A DNA stretch of 59,983 nt, from the NCBI RefSeq assembly GCF_052119705.1, contig NZ_JBGQOP010000020.1, forward strand, positions 1 to 59,983. The letters are read 5' to 3'. The first letter of the stretch is position 1; each line of letters opens with the position of its first letter. The notes below the pieces were generated by a model. That model ran no database searches and had not been told where the DNA came from. It saw nothing but the letters and a program-made list of their open reading frames with translations. The position numbers and the translations under genes were made by a program. This document shows positions 1 to 7,148 of this stretch, piece by piece. This DNA comes from Oceanimonas sp052119705 (lineage in GTDB: Bacteria; Pseudomonadota; Gammaproteobacteria; Enterobacterales; Aeromonadaceae).

Positions 1-76
1 GAGTGGTAGTTCAGTTGGTTAGAATACCGGCCTGTCACGCCGGGGGTCGCGGGTTCGAGTCCCGTCCACTCCGCCA
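1..76 (+). tRNA. tRNA-Asp (GTC), lacking its first base
   Basis: The cloverleaf is intact from the second acceptor base to the encoded CCA at 74-76. The anticodon loop reads CTGTCAC, giving anticodon GTC (Asp), and the T-loop GGTTCGAGTCC is canonical. The family is normally 77 nt starting GGAG; here only GAG is present, so the window edge cuts one base. The right end carries a Rho-independent terminator, so this is the last gene of its tRNA unit. Confidence 0.95.
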
Positions 77-84
77 TTAATCTT

Positions 85-114
85 AAAAACCCAGCAGAAA
101 TGCTGGGTTTTTTT
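85..114 (+). terminator. Rho-independent terminator of tRNA-Asp
   Basis: Stem ACCCAGCA/TGCTGGGT with a GAAA loop, preceded by A residues and followed by seven T residues, nine bases after the tRNA CCA end. Confidence 0.9.
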
Positions 115-169
115 CGTTTAATGGCTTCGCGGATAGTCGGGATGGTGTCGCTGCGCGCCAACCTTCAAA

Positions 170-199
170 CGCGGCGCATTTACCACTCTGCCATCATTC
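170..199 (+). other. Possible decayed copy of the tRNA-Asp 3' end
   Basis: CCACTCTGCCATCA (about 184-197) resembles the tRNA 3' end and flank CCACTCCGCCATTA at 65-78 with two mismatches, and it too is followed by a terminator-like hairpin. It could be the remnant of a second tRNA copy or a decayed attachment-site duplication. No full cloverleaf can be drawn. Confidence 0.3.
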
Positions 200-200
200 A

Positions 201-232
201 AAAGCCCTGCGCTAACGAGCAGGGATTTTTTC
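201..232 (+). terminator. Second terminator-like hairpin downstream of tRNA-Asp
   Basis: Stem CCCTGC/GCAGGG (205-210 with 219-224) with an 8-nt loop, followed by ATTTTTT. It lies behind the tRNA-tail-like remnant, which fits a former second tRNA copy with its own terminator. Confidence 0.6.
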
Positions 233-279
233 TTTTTATCCTCGTTAAACTCTTCATTTTGACTCTGTCAAATCCACCT

Positions 280-319
280 CCGTGACCAAACCGTGACTAA
301 ACCGTGACCATTTGGTGAC
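280..319. repeat. Short direct repeats (CCGTGACCAAA type)
   Basis: Three adjacent 11-bp units, CCGTGACCAAA, CCGTGACTAAA and CCGTGACCATT, are followed by TGGTGACC. They lie in the 233-586 gap between the tRNA and the first gene, where I see no other clear gene. Arrays like this can be protein-binding sites or recombination arm sites; nothing here decides between them. Confidence 0.5.
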
Positions 320-586
320 CACTCACCTGCTTTGATCGGTGTCAAAAGACTATTGTTATCTGCCCGAATAGGATACTCAGCCTATACTAATAAAGGTTGC
401 TCAATAAGTGTCTTCTTGTACTAGTTAATATCACGAGAAAGCTGAGGTCGTTAGATTATTCAGTCGATAATTCAAGCATGTAAGCTTTATTCAATTTTCT
501 CATTAGCGCAAAGATGTAGCTAAACGAAAGGCAAGTGCGCGTTAGAATGACTATAGTGAACATGACTTTTATACGGAGATAAATGG

Positions 587-1057
587 ATGAAGACACCTTT
601 GTTACTACTGGCTTTTGCCAGCATGAGTGCACAGGCACAAACTGTGAATAGCATGACACTAAATACAGATACAGCCCTGCAATTAGTGAGCGCAGGCCTC
701 AAGCAATGCGCTAAAGATGGCTATCATGTGACAGTAGCTGTGGTTGACCGTTCTGGTGTGCTTAAGGCTTTGGGCCGGGATGAATTAGCTGGTCCACATA
801 CGGTCGAAAGTGCACGTAAGAAAGCTTTTACCTCTGCATCACTAGGAGTGAACACTGCGGACATGGCAAATAATATTGCAGATAAACCGGCTTTATCCGG
901 TTTGCGTGATATGCATTCAGACATTTTGATCTTAGGTGGTGGGGTACCTATACGTATTGATGAACAGCTGGTAGCGGGTATTGGAGTTGGCGGAGCTCCG
1001 GGGGGACACTTAGATCAGACTTGTGCTGAAGCGGCAATAAAGACGGTATTTAAATAA
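587..1057 (+). CDS. Secreted GlcG/HbpS-like (DUF336) heme-binding-family protein
   Basis: A 156-residue protein with a Sec signal peptide (residues 1-18, MKTPLLLL...SAQA, cut before Q), followed by a single GlcG/HbpS domain. Family landmarks include an early VAVVDRSG strand and a glycine-rich end, GGGVPIRIDEQLVAGIGVGG, with GAPGGHLD. Members bind heme or corrinoids, or act as accessory proteins; no specific substrate can be assigned. The ATG at 587 has ACGGAG at an 8-nt distance; the ATG at 583 is out of frame. It stands alone between the tRNA and the two-component operon on the same strand, so a link to the oxidase island is only positional. Confidence 0.85.
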   Translation: MKTPLLLLAFASMSAQAQTVNSMTLNTDTALQLVSAGLKQCAKDGYHVTVAVVDRSGVLKALGRDELAGPHTVESARKKAFTSASLGVNTADMANNIADKPALSGLRDMHSDILILGGGVPIRIDEQLVAGIGVGGAPGGHLDQTCAEAAIKTVFK

Positions 1058-1194
1058 TATTCCATCTTATTAGTTACAGGGGATGTTGCTTATCTCTAGC
1101 GTTATTGATATCTACGTGTTTAATTTGTGATTGATGTCACAATAATAATTTAAATGATAAAAATAGTCACAATCAAAAAGCTTAACTAGTATTT

Positions 1195-1223
1195 TTTACA
1201 AAAATATAAAGCTGTTCTAGAAT
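1195..1223 (+). promoter_or_regulatory. Sigma70-type promoter of the two-component operon
   Basis: TTTACA (1195-1200), a 17-bp spacer and TAGAAT (1218-1223) predict a start near 1230. The surrounding 1058-1355 gap is AT-rich and has no other gene. Confidence 0.65.
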
Positions 1224-1229
1224 CAAAGT

Positions 1230-1262
1230 AAGAGTCAACTATATGTCATCTAGTTGACTCTT
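1230..1262. promoter_or_regulatory. Perfect 12-bp inverted repeat at the predicted transcription start
   Basis: AAGAGTCAACTA (1230-1241) is exactly complementary to TAGTTGACTCTT (1251-1262) across a 9-nt spacer. It begins where the promoter at 1195-1223 should start transcription, so it could be an operator or a 5' leader hairpin. An AT-rich tract follows, but no clean T-run sits directly against the stem, so a plain terminator is less likely. Confidence 0.55.
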
Positions 1263-1355
1263 CAAACCAGATTTTTAATTTTTTGTATTAAACTAAATTT
1301 TCAGTGGTCAACACTAACAATATGGTTTGATAATAAACTAAGGACAGGAAGTCCT

Positions 1356-2837
1356 ATGAGCCATCTATTTGAAAATACTAGAATTATAAATCTGTTTGGT
1401 GTTGGGCGACATACATCAAGGTTTAGCTTTCTTCGCTGGTTTTCATTACTCAGTGCCTTGTTAATTGCGGCGGTTGCCATCGGTGTGGGGGCCATCACTA
1501 CTCAATTTCTACGGCAAGAAAGCATAGACCGCGACTCCATGTTGAGCGCACAGTTTATACAAGCTGTTGCGGAGGCAGAAATAGACCATGCTGGAGTGCC
1601 GATACTGGCAACTATGGGTAAGCTATTTTTGTCTTCGCTGGATCAAGTTTCTTATGATGAAGTTTTCGTCGCTGATAATCGAATAAATAAAGCGCGGAAT
1701 GAGTTTCTTGATCATATTTCTCATTTGCCAGACTTACTCTTGGCTAATATATACTCACACGATAGAGTTGTTATTTGGTCAACTAATCCAGAGTTGATTG
1801 GTGAGAAAGTTTTAAATAATGAAGAGCTTGATGGTGCATTTAATCTTAAACGTTATATTGCTAATAGTCATTATGATGCCGATGATCATAGGTCGGAAAA
1901 ACAATTGCACTGGATACCCAAAGGTTTATATATAGAAAATTATATCCCATTATTTGATGTCGATAAAAACGTATTGTCCGTTGTAGAAATTTATAAAGAG
2001 CCCAGAGATCTTAACACTCGTATCCAACGTGGTTATGTGTTGATTTGGCAGGCGGTGGCTCTTGGTGGTTTCCTAATGTATCTGGGGCTGTTTTGGATCG
2101 TATATCGGGCATCTGCTCAACTGGCCTCGCAACAGCAGCAATTGATTGCCAATGAAACTTTTGTGGTATTAGGAGAAATGTCGTCAGCGATAGCACACAG
2201 TCTGCGTAATCCACTTGCCGCAATTCGCTCGAGTGCGGAACTGACACTGGAGTTATCCGATCCGCCTATTCACAAAAATATCAACGATATCATCAATCAG
2301 GTTGATCGTATGTCACAGTGGATACGTGAATTGTTGGTATCTTCCCCCTCTCTTACTGGCGAGAGTGAAGCTGTTGATCCCGTGACTGTGATCCGAGAAG
2401 CTGTGCTTGCTTTTGAGACGCAAATTAAACGCTCGAATATTCAAGTCGAATGCGAGATAAAACAGATCTCTTTAGTCGTCAGCCGAAAAGCATTGCTCAC
2501 ACAGGTATTAAATAGCTTGATAGCAAATGCTATTGAGGCGATGCCTGATGGCGGCTTGCTGAGCATAGTAGCGGAACAGGACGTTAGCCAGCGTTGTTTG
2601 AATGTGACCATTAGTGACACCGGAAGAGGAATGACCAAGCGACAGGAAATGATGGCTTTTAAACCTTTCTATACGACTAAGCAAGGTGGAGTTGGCGTGG
2701 GATTAATGCTGGTCAAACGGCTGATGGAGCGATTTGACGGGCAGGTTGAGCTAAGTTCTTGTGAGCAGAAAGGTACAAAAGTAAGCCTGCGTTTCAAGGT
2801 CGCCACGGGAGGTAAACCATGGAGTACAGCATATTAA
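1356..2837 (+). CDS. Sensor histidine kinase, MnxS/NtrB-like
   Basis: A membrane sensor kinase of 493 residues. From the chosen start, transmembrane segments lie near residues 27-49 and 228-250, flanking a periplasmic sensor of about 175 residues. A HisKA domain follows with the phosphoacceptor in IAHSLRNPLAAI (His about 281), then a HATPase domain with N box NAIEAMPDGG, G1 DTGRGM and G2 GGVGVGLMLVKRLM. The start at 1356 is preceded by AGGACAGGA; an in-frame TTG at 1254 lies inside the upstream palindrome and is unlikely. The end overlaps the regulator gene by 19 bp, so the pair is co-translated. Sensor kinases paired with an NtrC-type regulator (MnxS1/MnxS2/MnxR) control Mn(II) oxidation in P. 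putida; the same role here is inferred from context. Confidence 0.88.
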   Translation: MSHLFENTRIINLFGVGRHTSRFSFLRWFSLLSALLIAAVAIGVGAITTQFLRQESIDRDSMLSAQFIQAVAEAEIDHAGVPILATMGKLFLSSLDQVSYDEVFVADNRINKARNEFLDHISHLPDLLLANIYSHDRVVIWSTNPELIGEKVLNNEELDGAFNLKRYIANSHYDADDHRSEKQLHWIPKGLYIENYIPLFDVDKNVLSVVEIYKEPRDLNTRIQRGYVLIWQAVALGGFLMYLGLFWIVYRASAQLASQQQQLIANETFVVLGEMSSAIAHSLRNPLAAIRSSAELTLELSDPPIHKNINDIINQVDRMSQWIRELLVSSPSLTGESEAVDPVTVIREAVLAFETQIKRSNIQVECEIKQISLVVSRKALLTQVLNSLIANAIEAMPDGGLLSIVAEQDVSQRCLNVTISDTGRGMTKRQEMMAFKPFYTTKQGGVGVGLMLVKRLMERFDGQVELSSCEQKGTKVSLRFKVATGGKPWSTAY

Positions 2838-4216
2838 TTGTCGAAGACGATCAAACGTTGGCGGAAAATATTCAGGCATACCTTAAACTCAAAAAATTTG
2901 AAGCCTTGGTGTGTCACTCGGCCGAAGAGGCACTTGAGTTGCTGAAAACTCATCATCCAGATGTGGTATTGACGGATAACTCGCTGCCAGGCATGAATGG
3001 CATAGACTTAATTGGACACATTCACTCTAGTGACCCTCAGCTTAAAGTCATCATGATGACCGGCTTTGGCAATATAGAAGATGCTGTGACTGCGATGAAA
3101 GTGGGTGCTTTTCATTATTTGACCAAGCCTGTGATATTGGCCGAGCTTAAATTATTGCTCGACAAGACCTTGGCAGCTCAGCGTATGGAATATCAGCTGT
3201 CTTTTTATCAGAGTCGAGATGTACAGAGTGCCGGGCTGGATGCAATGCTTGGCAATTCATCCGGCATGCTACAAGTCAAGCAGACTATACGGCAGTTACT
3301 TGATGCGGAAAGCCGCATGACGGATACGGATCTGCCCAGTGTATTGATTGAGGGTGATACGGGAACCGGCAAAGAACTCGTTGCGAGAGCATTGCATGTT
3401 GATGGTGTCCGGCGTAAAGAGCCTTTTATCGAATTTAATTGCGCGTCAATTCCGGCGCATTTATTGGAAGCTGAATTATTCGGCCATGAAAAAGGCGCTT
3501 TCACCGATGCCAAGGAACGTCGAATAGGATTAGTAGAGGCTGCGGATGGAGGCTCTTTATTTTTGGATGAGGTGGGTGAAATGGATTTGGCTCTGCAGGC
3601 CAAACTCCTTAAATTACTTGAAGATCGTACCATTCGTCGGATCGGTTCGATTATAGAGCGAAAAATTAATTTACGAATTATCAGTGCCACGAATCGCAAT
3701 CTCGAACAAATGGTAGAAGAGGGGACCTTTCGTCGTGATTTGTTTTTCCGCCTACGAATTATTTCTATCAAGGTGCCAAGCCTGTCATCGCGGGGTGACG
3801 ACATATTATTATTGGCACGTTATTTTCTTAATCTGCACAGTAAGCGTTATGGCAAATCGGGATTAACTTTCTCCGCAGATGCAGAGGCTTTACTCAAAGC
3901 CTATCATTGGCCGGGTAACGTGCGAGAGTTACGTAACATATTAGAACAGGCTGTGTTGCTGACACAAGCCGCGATCATAGTGCCAAATCAGCTGGCGATC
4001 CAGCCTGTTGCTGCTCCTGTCTATCATGAGAGTGTTAGCTTTACTGAAAGGGAGATGCATGAAGAAAATCTTCCAGAAGTGGAGCGTATTCTAGTTATAA
4101 AAACATTGAACAAGACAGACTGGAACGTGACTAAGTCGGCTCGCCTACTCGGTATTACGCGAGATATGCTACGTTATCGCATAGAGCGGCTTGGCCTGAT
4201 ACGACCAGAGCGTTAA
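2819..4216 (+). CDS. NtrC-family sigma54 response regulator, MnxR-like
   Basis: A 465-residue regulator with three domains. The receiver (1-120) has acidic pocket EDD 9-11, phospho-Asp 53, Thr81 and Lys103. The AAA+ domain (about 142-385) has Walker A GDTGTGKE 179-186, sigma54 contact loop GAFTDA 226-231 and Walker B SLFLDE 246-251. A Fis-type helix-turn-helix ends the protein (about 425-460, NVTKSARLLGITRDMLRYRI). The contact loop reads GAFTDA rather than the common GAFTGA. Overlap with the kinase gene makes it the cognate partner. Sigma54-type promoters lie before four neighbouring units, so it is the best candidate for their activator. Its gene faces gspF tail to tail. Confidence 0.92.
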   Translation: MEYSILIVEDDQTLAENIQAYLKLKKFEALVCHSAEEALELLKTHHPDVVLTDNSLPGMNGIDLIGHIHSSDPQLKVIMMTGFGNIEDAVTAMKVGAFHYLTKPVILAELKLLLDKTLAAQRMEYQLSFYQSRDVQSAGLDAMLGNSSGMLQVKQTIRQLLDAESRMTDTDLPSVLIEGDTGTGKELVARALHVDGVRRKEPFIEFNCASIPAHLLEAELFGHEKGAFTDAKERRIGLVEAADGGSLFLDEVGEMDLALQAKLLKLLEDRTIRRIGSIIERKINLRIISATNRNLEQMVEEGTFRRDLFFRLRIISIKVPSLSSRGDDILLLARYFLNLHSKRYGKSGLTFSADAEALLKAYHWPGNVRELRNILEQAVLLTQAAIIVPNQLAIQPVAAPVYHESVSFTEREMHEENLPEVERILVIKTLNKTDWNVTKSARLLGITRDMLRYRIERLGLIRPER

Positions 4217-4267
4217 GAGGCCGACTATTGAGCCCATCGGCGGTGTAGCATTTGGTTAGCGATAATC

Positions 4268-5458
4268 TTACTGAATGCTTGAAGCTAGATCGAAGATGGG
4301 CATATACATCAGAATAACAATAACGCCGATTAGCAGGCCGATAAAGGTCATCAGTAAAGGCTCAAACAAACGCACAAACCATTCGACCCATCGATTGTTT
4401 TCTTCATCATAAAAATCTGCGGTACGTTCCATCATTTCCCCTAATTTTCCCGATTGTTCACCTGCGCGTAGCATGCGCAGGGCAACGGAGGTGGTCAGTC
4501 CTTTTTCTGCTAGCGCAGCAGACAAAGCATGCCCTTCTTGTATGCTCTGTCTGGCCTCATCGAGTCGAGGACGAGACATGACGCCAAGCAGATCTCGAAC
4601 CATAGCCATGGCCGTCAGAATGGGAATACCCCCTTGCAGCAAAATACCCAGTGAACGATAAAAACGCGCCAGCTCATAGGCGAACAAGCGTTGGCGGATG
4701 GCGGGCACTTTATTAATCGTAATGATAAGAGCGCGTCGTACTTTCTCTTGTCTGAGCAGCACGACCAAGGTCAGAATAACCAGTAGTAGGCCACCCAGAA
4801 TAACGATCATGTGTTGATTAAGAAGTAGTCCAGATTTCAACAGTAATTGTGATAACCAGGGTAGATTAGTCCCTACGCCCTCGAACACTAAGCTGAAGCG
4901 GGGGACAACATAGCCGATTAAAAACAGCAAGACTCCGCAACCGACAATAAATAATAGCAGTGGATAGAGTGAGGCACTGAGTACCTTTTGCCGGATTTCA
5001 TCCATCCGACGATGGTAACTGACATAACGATCCAACGATTCACCGACGGTGCCGGTTTTTTCGCTGGATTGTATCAAGGCAATATAGAGAGGAGGAAACT
5101 CCACAGGAAATTGTGTTAATGCCGAAGAAAATGATTTTCCCTCGTAGAGCTGGCGCACCAGACCGGACAGGATCTTGTTTGCTCTAGGTGCCGATTCTTT
5201 CTCCGCTAGGCTTTCTAGCGCATCAATCAGCGCCAGCCCAGCTTTTAGCAAGGTGGCCAATTCTTGACTGAATAACAGTAGCTGAAAAGCCTCGCGGGGA
5301 CGCCAAGGTTTCAGTGACCAAGGCTGCGCTGAATGAAGTGCGAGCACACGCAGCTGTTGCTGCTCGGCCAGTAGCAAGGCATCCGCTTTAGATGCAGCTT
5401 CTAGCGTCAGGGAAACAATGGCCGCTTGTTTATTAACCCCTTTGATATGAAAACGCAT
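4268..5458 (-). CDS. gspF: Type II secretion inner-membrane platform protein GspF
   Basis: A 396-residue polytopic protein with two GspF repeats (about 60-185 and 262-385) and three hydrophobic spans: LYPLLLFIVGCGVLLFLI near 155-175, MIVILGGLLLVILTLVVLL near 215-235 and LLMTFIGLLIGVIVILMYM near 365-385. GspF/PilC proteins form the inner-membrane base that couples the ATPase to pseudopilus growth. GTGAGG precedes the ATG. It lies 17 bp behind gspG on the same strand. It is the only platform gene in the window, and the ATPase and secretin are 14 kb away in the 19-27 kb operon, so the two loci should make one machine. Confidence 0.92.
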   Translation of the reverse strand: MRFHIKGVNKQAAIVSLTLEAASKADALLLAEQQQLRVLALHSAQPWSLKPWRPREAFQLLLFSQELATLLKAGLALIDALESLAEKESAPRANKILSGLVRQLYEGKSFSSALTQFPVEFPPLYIALIQSSEKTGTVGESLDRYVSYHRRMDEIRQKVLSASLYPLLLFIVGCGVLLFLIGYVVPRFSLVFEGVGTNLPWLSQLLLKSGLLLNQHMIVILGGLLLVILTLVVLLRQEKVRRALIITINKVPAIRQRLFAYELARFYRSLGILLQGGIPILTAMAMVRDLLGVMSRPRLDEARQSIQEGHALSAALAEKGLTTSVALRMLRAGEQSGKLGEMMERTADFYDEENNRWVEWFVRLFEPLLMTFIGLLIGVIVILMYMPIFDLASSIQ

Positions 5459-5475
5459 ATGACCTCACAGTGTTA

Positions 5476-5889
5476 TTACCAGCTGACAATATCAGCACTT
5501 TCGTCGTTACCACCGGGCTGGCCATCTTTGCCCAAAGACAGCAGGTCATAGTCACCATACTCACCAGGGGAACGATAGATATAGCTTAACCCCCATGGGT
5601 CTTGAGGCACTTGTTTCTGTAGATAAGGTCCGCCCCATTTAAGTTCGTTGTTCGGTGCTAAAACCAAGGCATCTAAGCCTTGCTCGGTGGTGGGATAACG
5701 GCCTATATCTAACCGGTAGAGATCCAATGCCTTTGCTAAGCCCTCTATTTGGGCGCGCGCTACTTTGACTTCAGAACGCCCTAACTGACCGAAATATTTT
5801 GGGGCTACTATGCCGGCGAGTAGGCCGAGCACCACGAGTACCACGAGTAGCTCCAACAGAGTAAAACCTCGTTGCCTATGTTTTAGCAT
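5476..5889 (-). CDS. gspG: Major pseudopilin GspG
   Basis: A 137-residue pseudopilin with a short basic leader ending in Gly8, followed by FTLLELLVVLVVLGLLAGIV with Glu at +5 of the mature protein, the prepilin peptidase signature. The C-terminal third has the GspG layout: YPTTEQGLDALV, WGGPYLQKQVPQDPWG, and an acidic, Gly-rich loop near GKDGQPGGNDESAD where GspG proteins bind calcium. It is first in a two-gene unit with gspF. GGAGA precedes the ATG. No prepilin peptidase gene is seen in the window, so processing must use an enzyme encoded elsewhere. Confidence 0.93.
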   Translation of the reverse strand: MLKHRQRGFTLLELLVVLVVLGLLAGIVAPKYFGQLGRSEVKVARAQIEGLAKALDLYRLDIGRYPTTEQGLDALVLAPNNELKWGGPYLQKQVPQDPWGLSYIYRSPGEYGDYDLLSLGKDGQPGGNDESADIVSW

Positions 5890-5899
5890 CTCTTTTTCT

Positions 5900-5913
5900 C
5901 CCCATTCCTTGGC
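5900..5913. promoter_or_regulatory. Candidate activator site (CCCCA-N4-TGGGG-like)
   Basis: CCCCATTCCTTGGC matches 8 of 10 fixed positions of the palindrome read from the other island promoters. It sits between gspG and the transglycosylase gene, about 125 bp upstream of the -24/-12 promoter at 6038, a normal enhancer distance for NtrC-type proteins. Confidence 0.35.
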
Positions 5914-5995
5914 GATGAAACGTATCTATGTGTTAACCACAGCTCGACAACCCACAGCTCGATAACCCATAGCGCGGTAATCATAGTGAGCATGA

Positions 5996-6014
5996 TGCAA
6001 GAACTATGCACGTT
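5996..6014 (-). promoter_or_regulatory. Weak sigma54-like promoter for gspG-gspF
   Basis: On the minus strand GTGCATA-N4-TTGCA has a perfect -12 box but TG in place of the conserved GG at -24. The predicted leader is about 95 nt. It is kept because the divergent partner promoter at 6038 is good. Confidence 0.25.
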
Positions 6015-6037
6015 ACTCGGGATCTTGATTTTTTATG

Positions 6038-6054
6038 TTGGCTTACTTATTGCT
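6038..6054 (+). promoter_or_regulatory. Sigma54 (-24/-12) promoter of the transglycosylase gene
   Basis: TTGGCTTA-CTTA-TTGCT has GG (6040-6041) and GC (6052-6053) separated by exactly 10 bases. The start is predicted near 6065. Confidence 0.6.
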
Positions 6055-6135
6055 TGCGCATTGACGGCTTAGATCGGCAGATGAGCATGGGGCATGGCAG
6101 GGAATGTCCATGACCCATGCTTCACCACGGAGGGG

Positions 6136-6180
6136 AGGATCAAGGATGAAAGGATCAAGGATGAAAGGATCAAGGATGAG
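6136..6180 (+). repeat. Three 15-bp tandem repeats, each with a Shine-Dalgarno and an ATG
   Basis: Units AGGATCAAGGATGAA at 6136-6150 and 6151-6165, and AGGATCAAGGATGAG at 6166-6180. Every unit supplies AGGA and an in-frame ATG (6146, 6161, 6176), so the array multiplies start sites for the downstream gene. Confidence 0.85.
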
Positions 6181-6778
6181 AGTATCAATGCTGATTTGGC
6201 TGGTTTTGAGTTTGCCTACATGGGTCCATGCTGATGTCTATCTGAGAACCGCCAGTGACGGCAGTATTACACTGACGAATATTCCAGCTAAAGGGCAAGG
6301 CTACACCTTGTTACGGCGGGAACCCGCCGCCATCACGCTCAAAGCTGCGCCTGCATTAGCGCCTTTACCTAGCCTACAAGGGCGTCCTTTTGCTGCTTTA
6401 ATTGCTCAGGTTGCGCAGGAGCAAAAACTGCCGGAAAACTTGTTGCATGGCATTATTCGCGCTGAGTCTAACTACAATCCATCCGCACTTTCCCCAAAAG
6501 GGGCCATTGGCCTGATGCAGTTGATGCCAGGCACGGCGCTAGAATTGGGTGTTGCTGATGCTTGGGATCCGTTGTCGAATATCCGCGGCGGTGCGCGTTA
6601 TGTAAAACGGCTGATGAAGATGTTCGATAATGATCTTTCTTTGGTGCTAGCGGCCTATAACGCGGGTCCTGGCGCGGTTAAAACACGTGGCAACCGTATC
6701 CCTCCTTTTCCTGAGACTCAGAATTATGTGGCTAAAGTAACCGAACATTATCAACAGTTACAGGCCCTGATGTACTGA
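6146..6778 (+). CDS. Periplasmic lytic transglycosylase (DUF4124 plus SLT domain)
   Basis: About 210 residues from the chosen start: signal peptide (MRVSMLIWLVLSLPTWVHA), a DUF4124-like strand segment (VYLRTASDGSITLTN) and a family 1 SLT domain with catalytic Glu in IIRAESNYNP, then GAIGLMQLMPGTA and LAAYNAGPGAV. Such enzymes cleave peptidoglycan glycan strands, often to pass an envelope machine. It sits in its own unit between the gspGF locus and the oxidase, with a sigma54-type promoter at 6038, so it may open the wall for the secretion system. The ATG at 6146 follows GGAGGGGAGG by 7 nt. In-frame ATGs at 6104, 6110, 6161 and 6176 are alternatives. Confidence 0.85.
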   Translation: MKGSRMKGSRMRVSMLIWLVLSLPTWVHADVYLRTASDGSITLTNIPAKGQGYTLLRREPAAITLKAAPALAPLPSLQGRPFAALIAQVAQEQKLPENLLHGIIRAESNYNPSALSPKGAIGLMQLMPGTALELGVADAWDPLSNIRGGARYVKRLMKMFDNDLSLVLAAYNAGPGAVKTRGNRIPPFPETQNYVAKVTEHYQQLQALMY

Positions 6779-6794
6779 GTCCCCCATTTTTTCT

Positions 6795-6808
6795 CCCCAT
6801 TATTGGGT
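6795..6808. promoter_or_regulatory. Candidate activator site upstream of the oxidase
   Basis: CCCCATTATTGGGT matches CCCCA-N4-TGGGG at 9 of 10 fixed positions and lies about 280 bp upstream of the -24/-12 promoter at 7088. Flanking C-runs at 6781-6785 and 6813-6818 may be extra half sites. Confidence 0.4.
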
Positions 6809-6826
6809 CTTTTCCCCCACATTTAG

Positions 6827-6872
6827 ATAACTCAATCGGTAGCCAAATTGGTAACTCAATCGGCAGCCAAAC
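6827..6872. repeat. Direct repeat in the oxidase upstream region
   Basis: AACTCAATCGGTAGCCAAAT and AACTCAATCGGCAGCCAAAC lie 25 bp apart, differing at two positions. They lie between the palindrome at 6795 and the promoter at 7088, in a 370-bp gene-free stretch, and are possible regulator sites. Confidence 0.55.
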
Positions 6873-7087
6873 TGATAAGTGAATCATAAATAGCGTTTAA
6901 ATATGTGTATGAGCCGGATTACTCGTTTTCTTGAATTATGAGCTGAAGAGTTGTAGTGGCCACCCTTGCTCGCTTGTTATGGACGTTGTTATTGGCATGT
7001 GGTGCTGACGCCCCGTAAGTGGGTGGGGAATAACCCCCAATAAATGTAAAAATTAAATTAAGTTTTTGTATTTAAAGGATTTAATTG

Positions 7088-7104
7088 TTGGTATGCGTTT
7101 TGCT
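7088..7104 (+). promoter_or_regulatory. Sigma54 (-24/-12) promoter of the giant multicopper oxidase
   Basis: TTGGTATG-CGTT-TTGCT has GG (7090-7091) and GC (7102-7103) exactly 10 bases apart, with TTGG and TTGCT both intact. The start is predicted near 7115, a 34-nt leader before the ATG. The minus-strand promoter at 34997 shares TGGTATG-N4-TTGCT. Confidence 0.75.
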
Positions 7105-7148
7105 TCTAAGAATAGGAATGACGGTAATGAGCATATTGGAGGCTTGTC

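Noticed and set aside
1254..1355. An N-terminal extension of the kinase from a TTG at 1254
   Set aside because: The TTG lies inside the perfect palindrome and near the predicted transcript start, with no ribosome site; ATG 1356 has AGGACAGGA in front.
3208..3804. A long minus-strand frame opposite the regulator gene
   Set aside because: It is rich in Arg and Ser, as expected for the antisense of a conserved AAA+ gene, with no ribosome site or domain.
6957..6970. TGGCCACCCTTGCT upstream of the oxidase as a sigma54 promoter
   Set aside because: GG and GC are separated by 8 bases, not the required 10. The site at 7088 has correct spacing and is nearer the gene.
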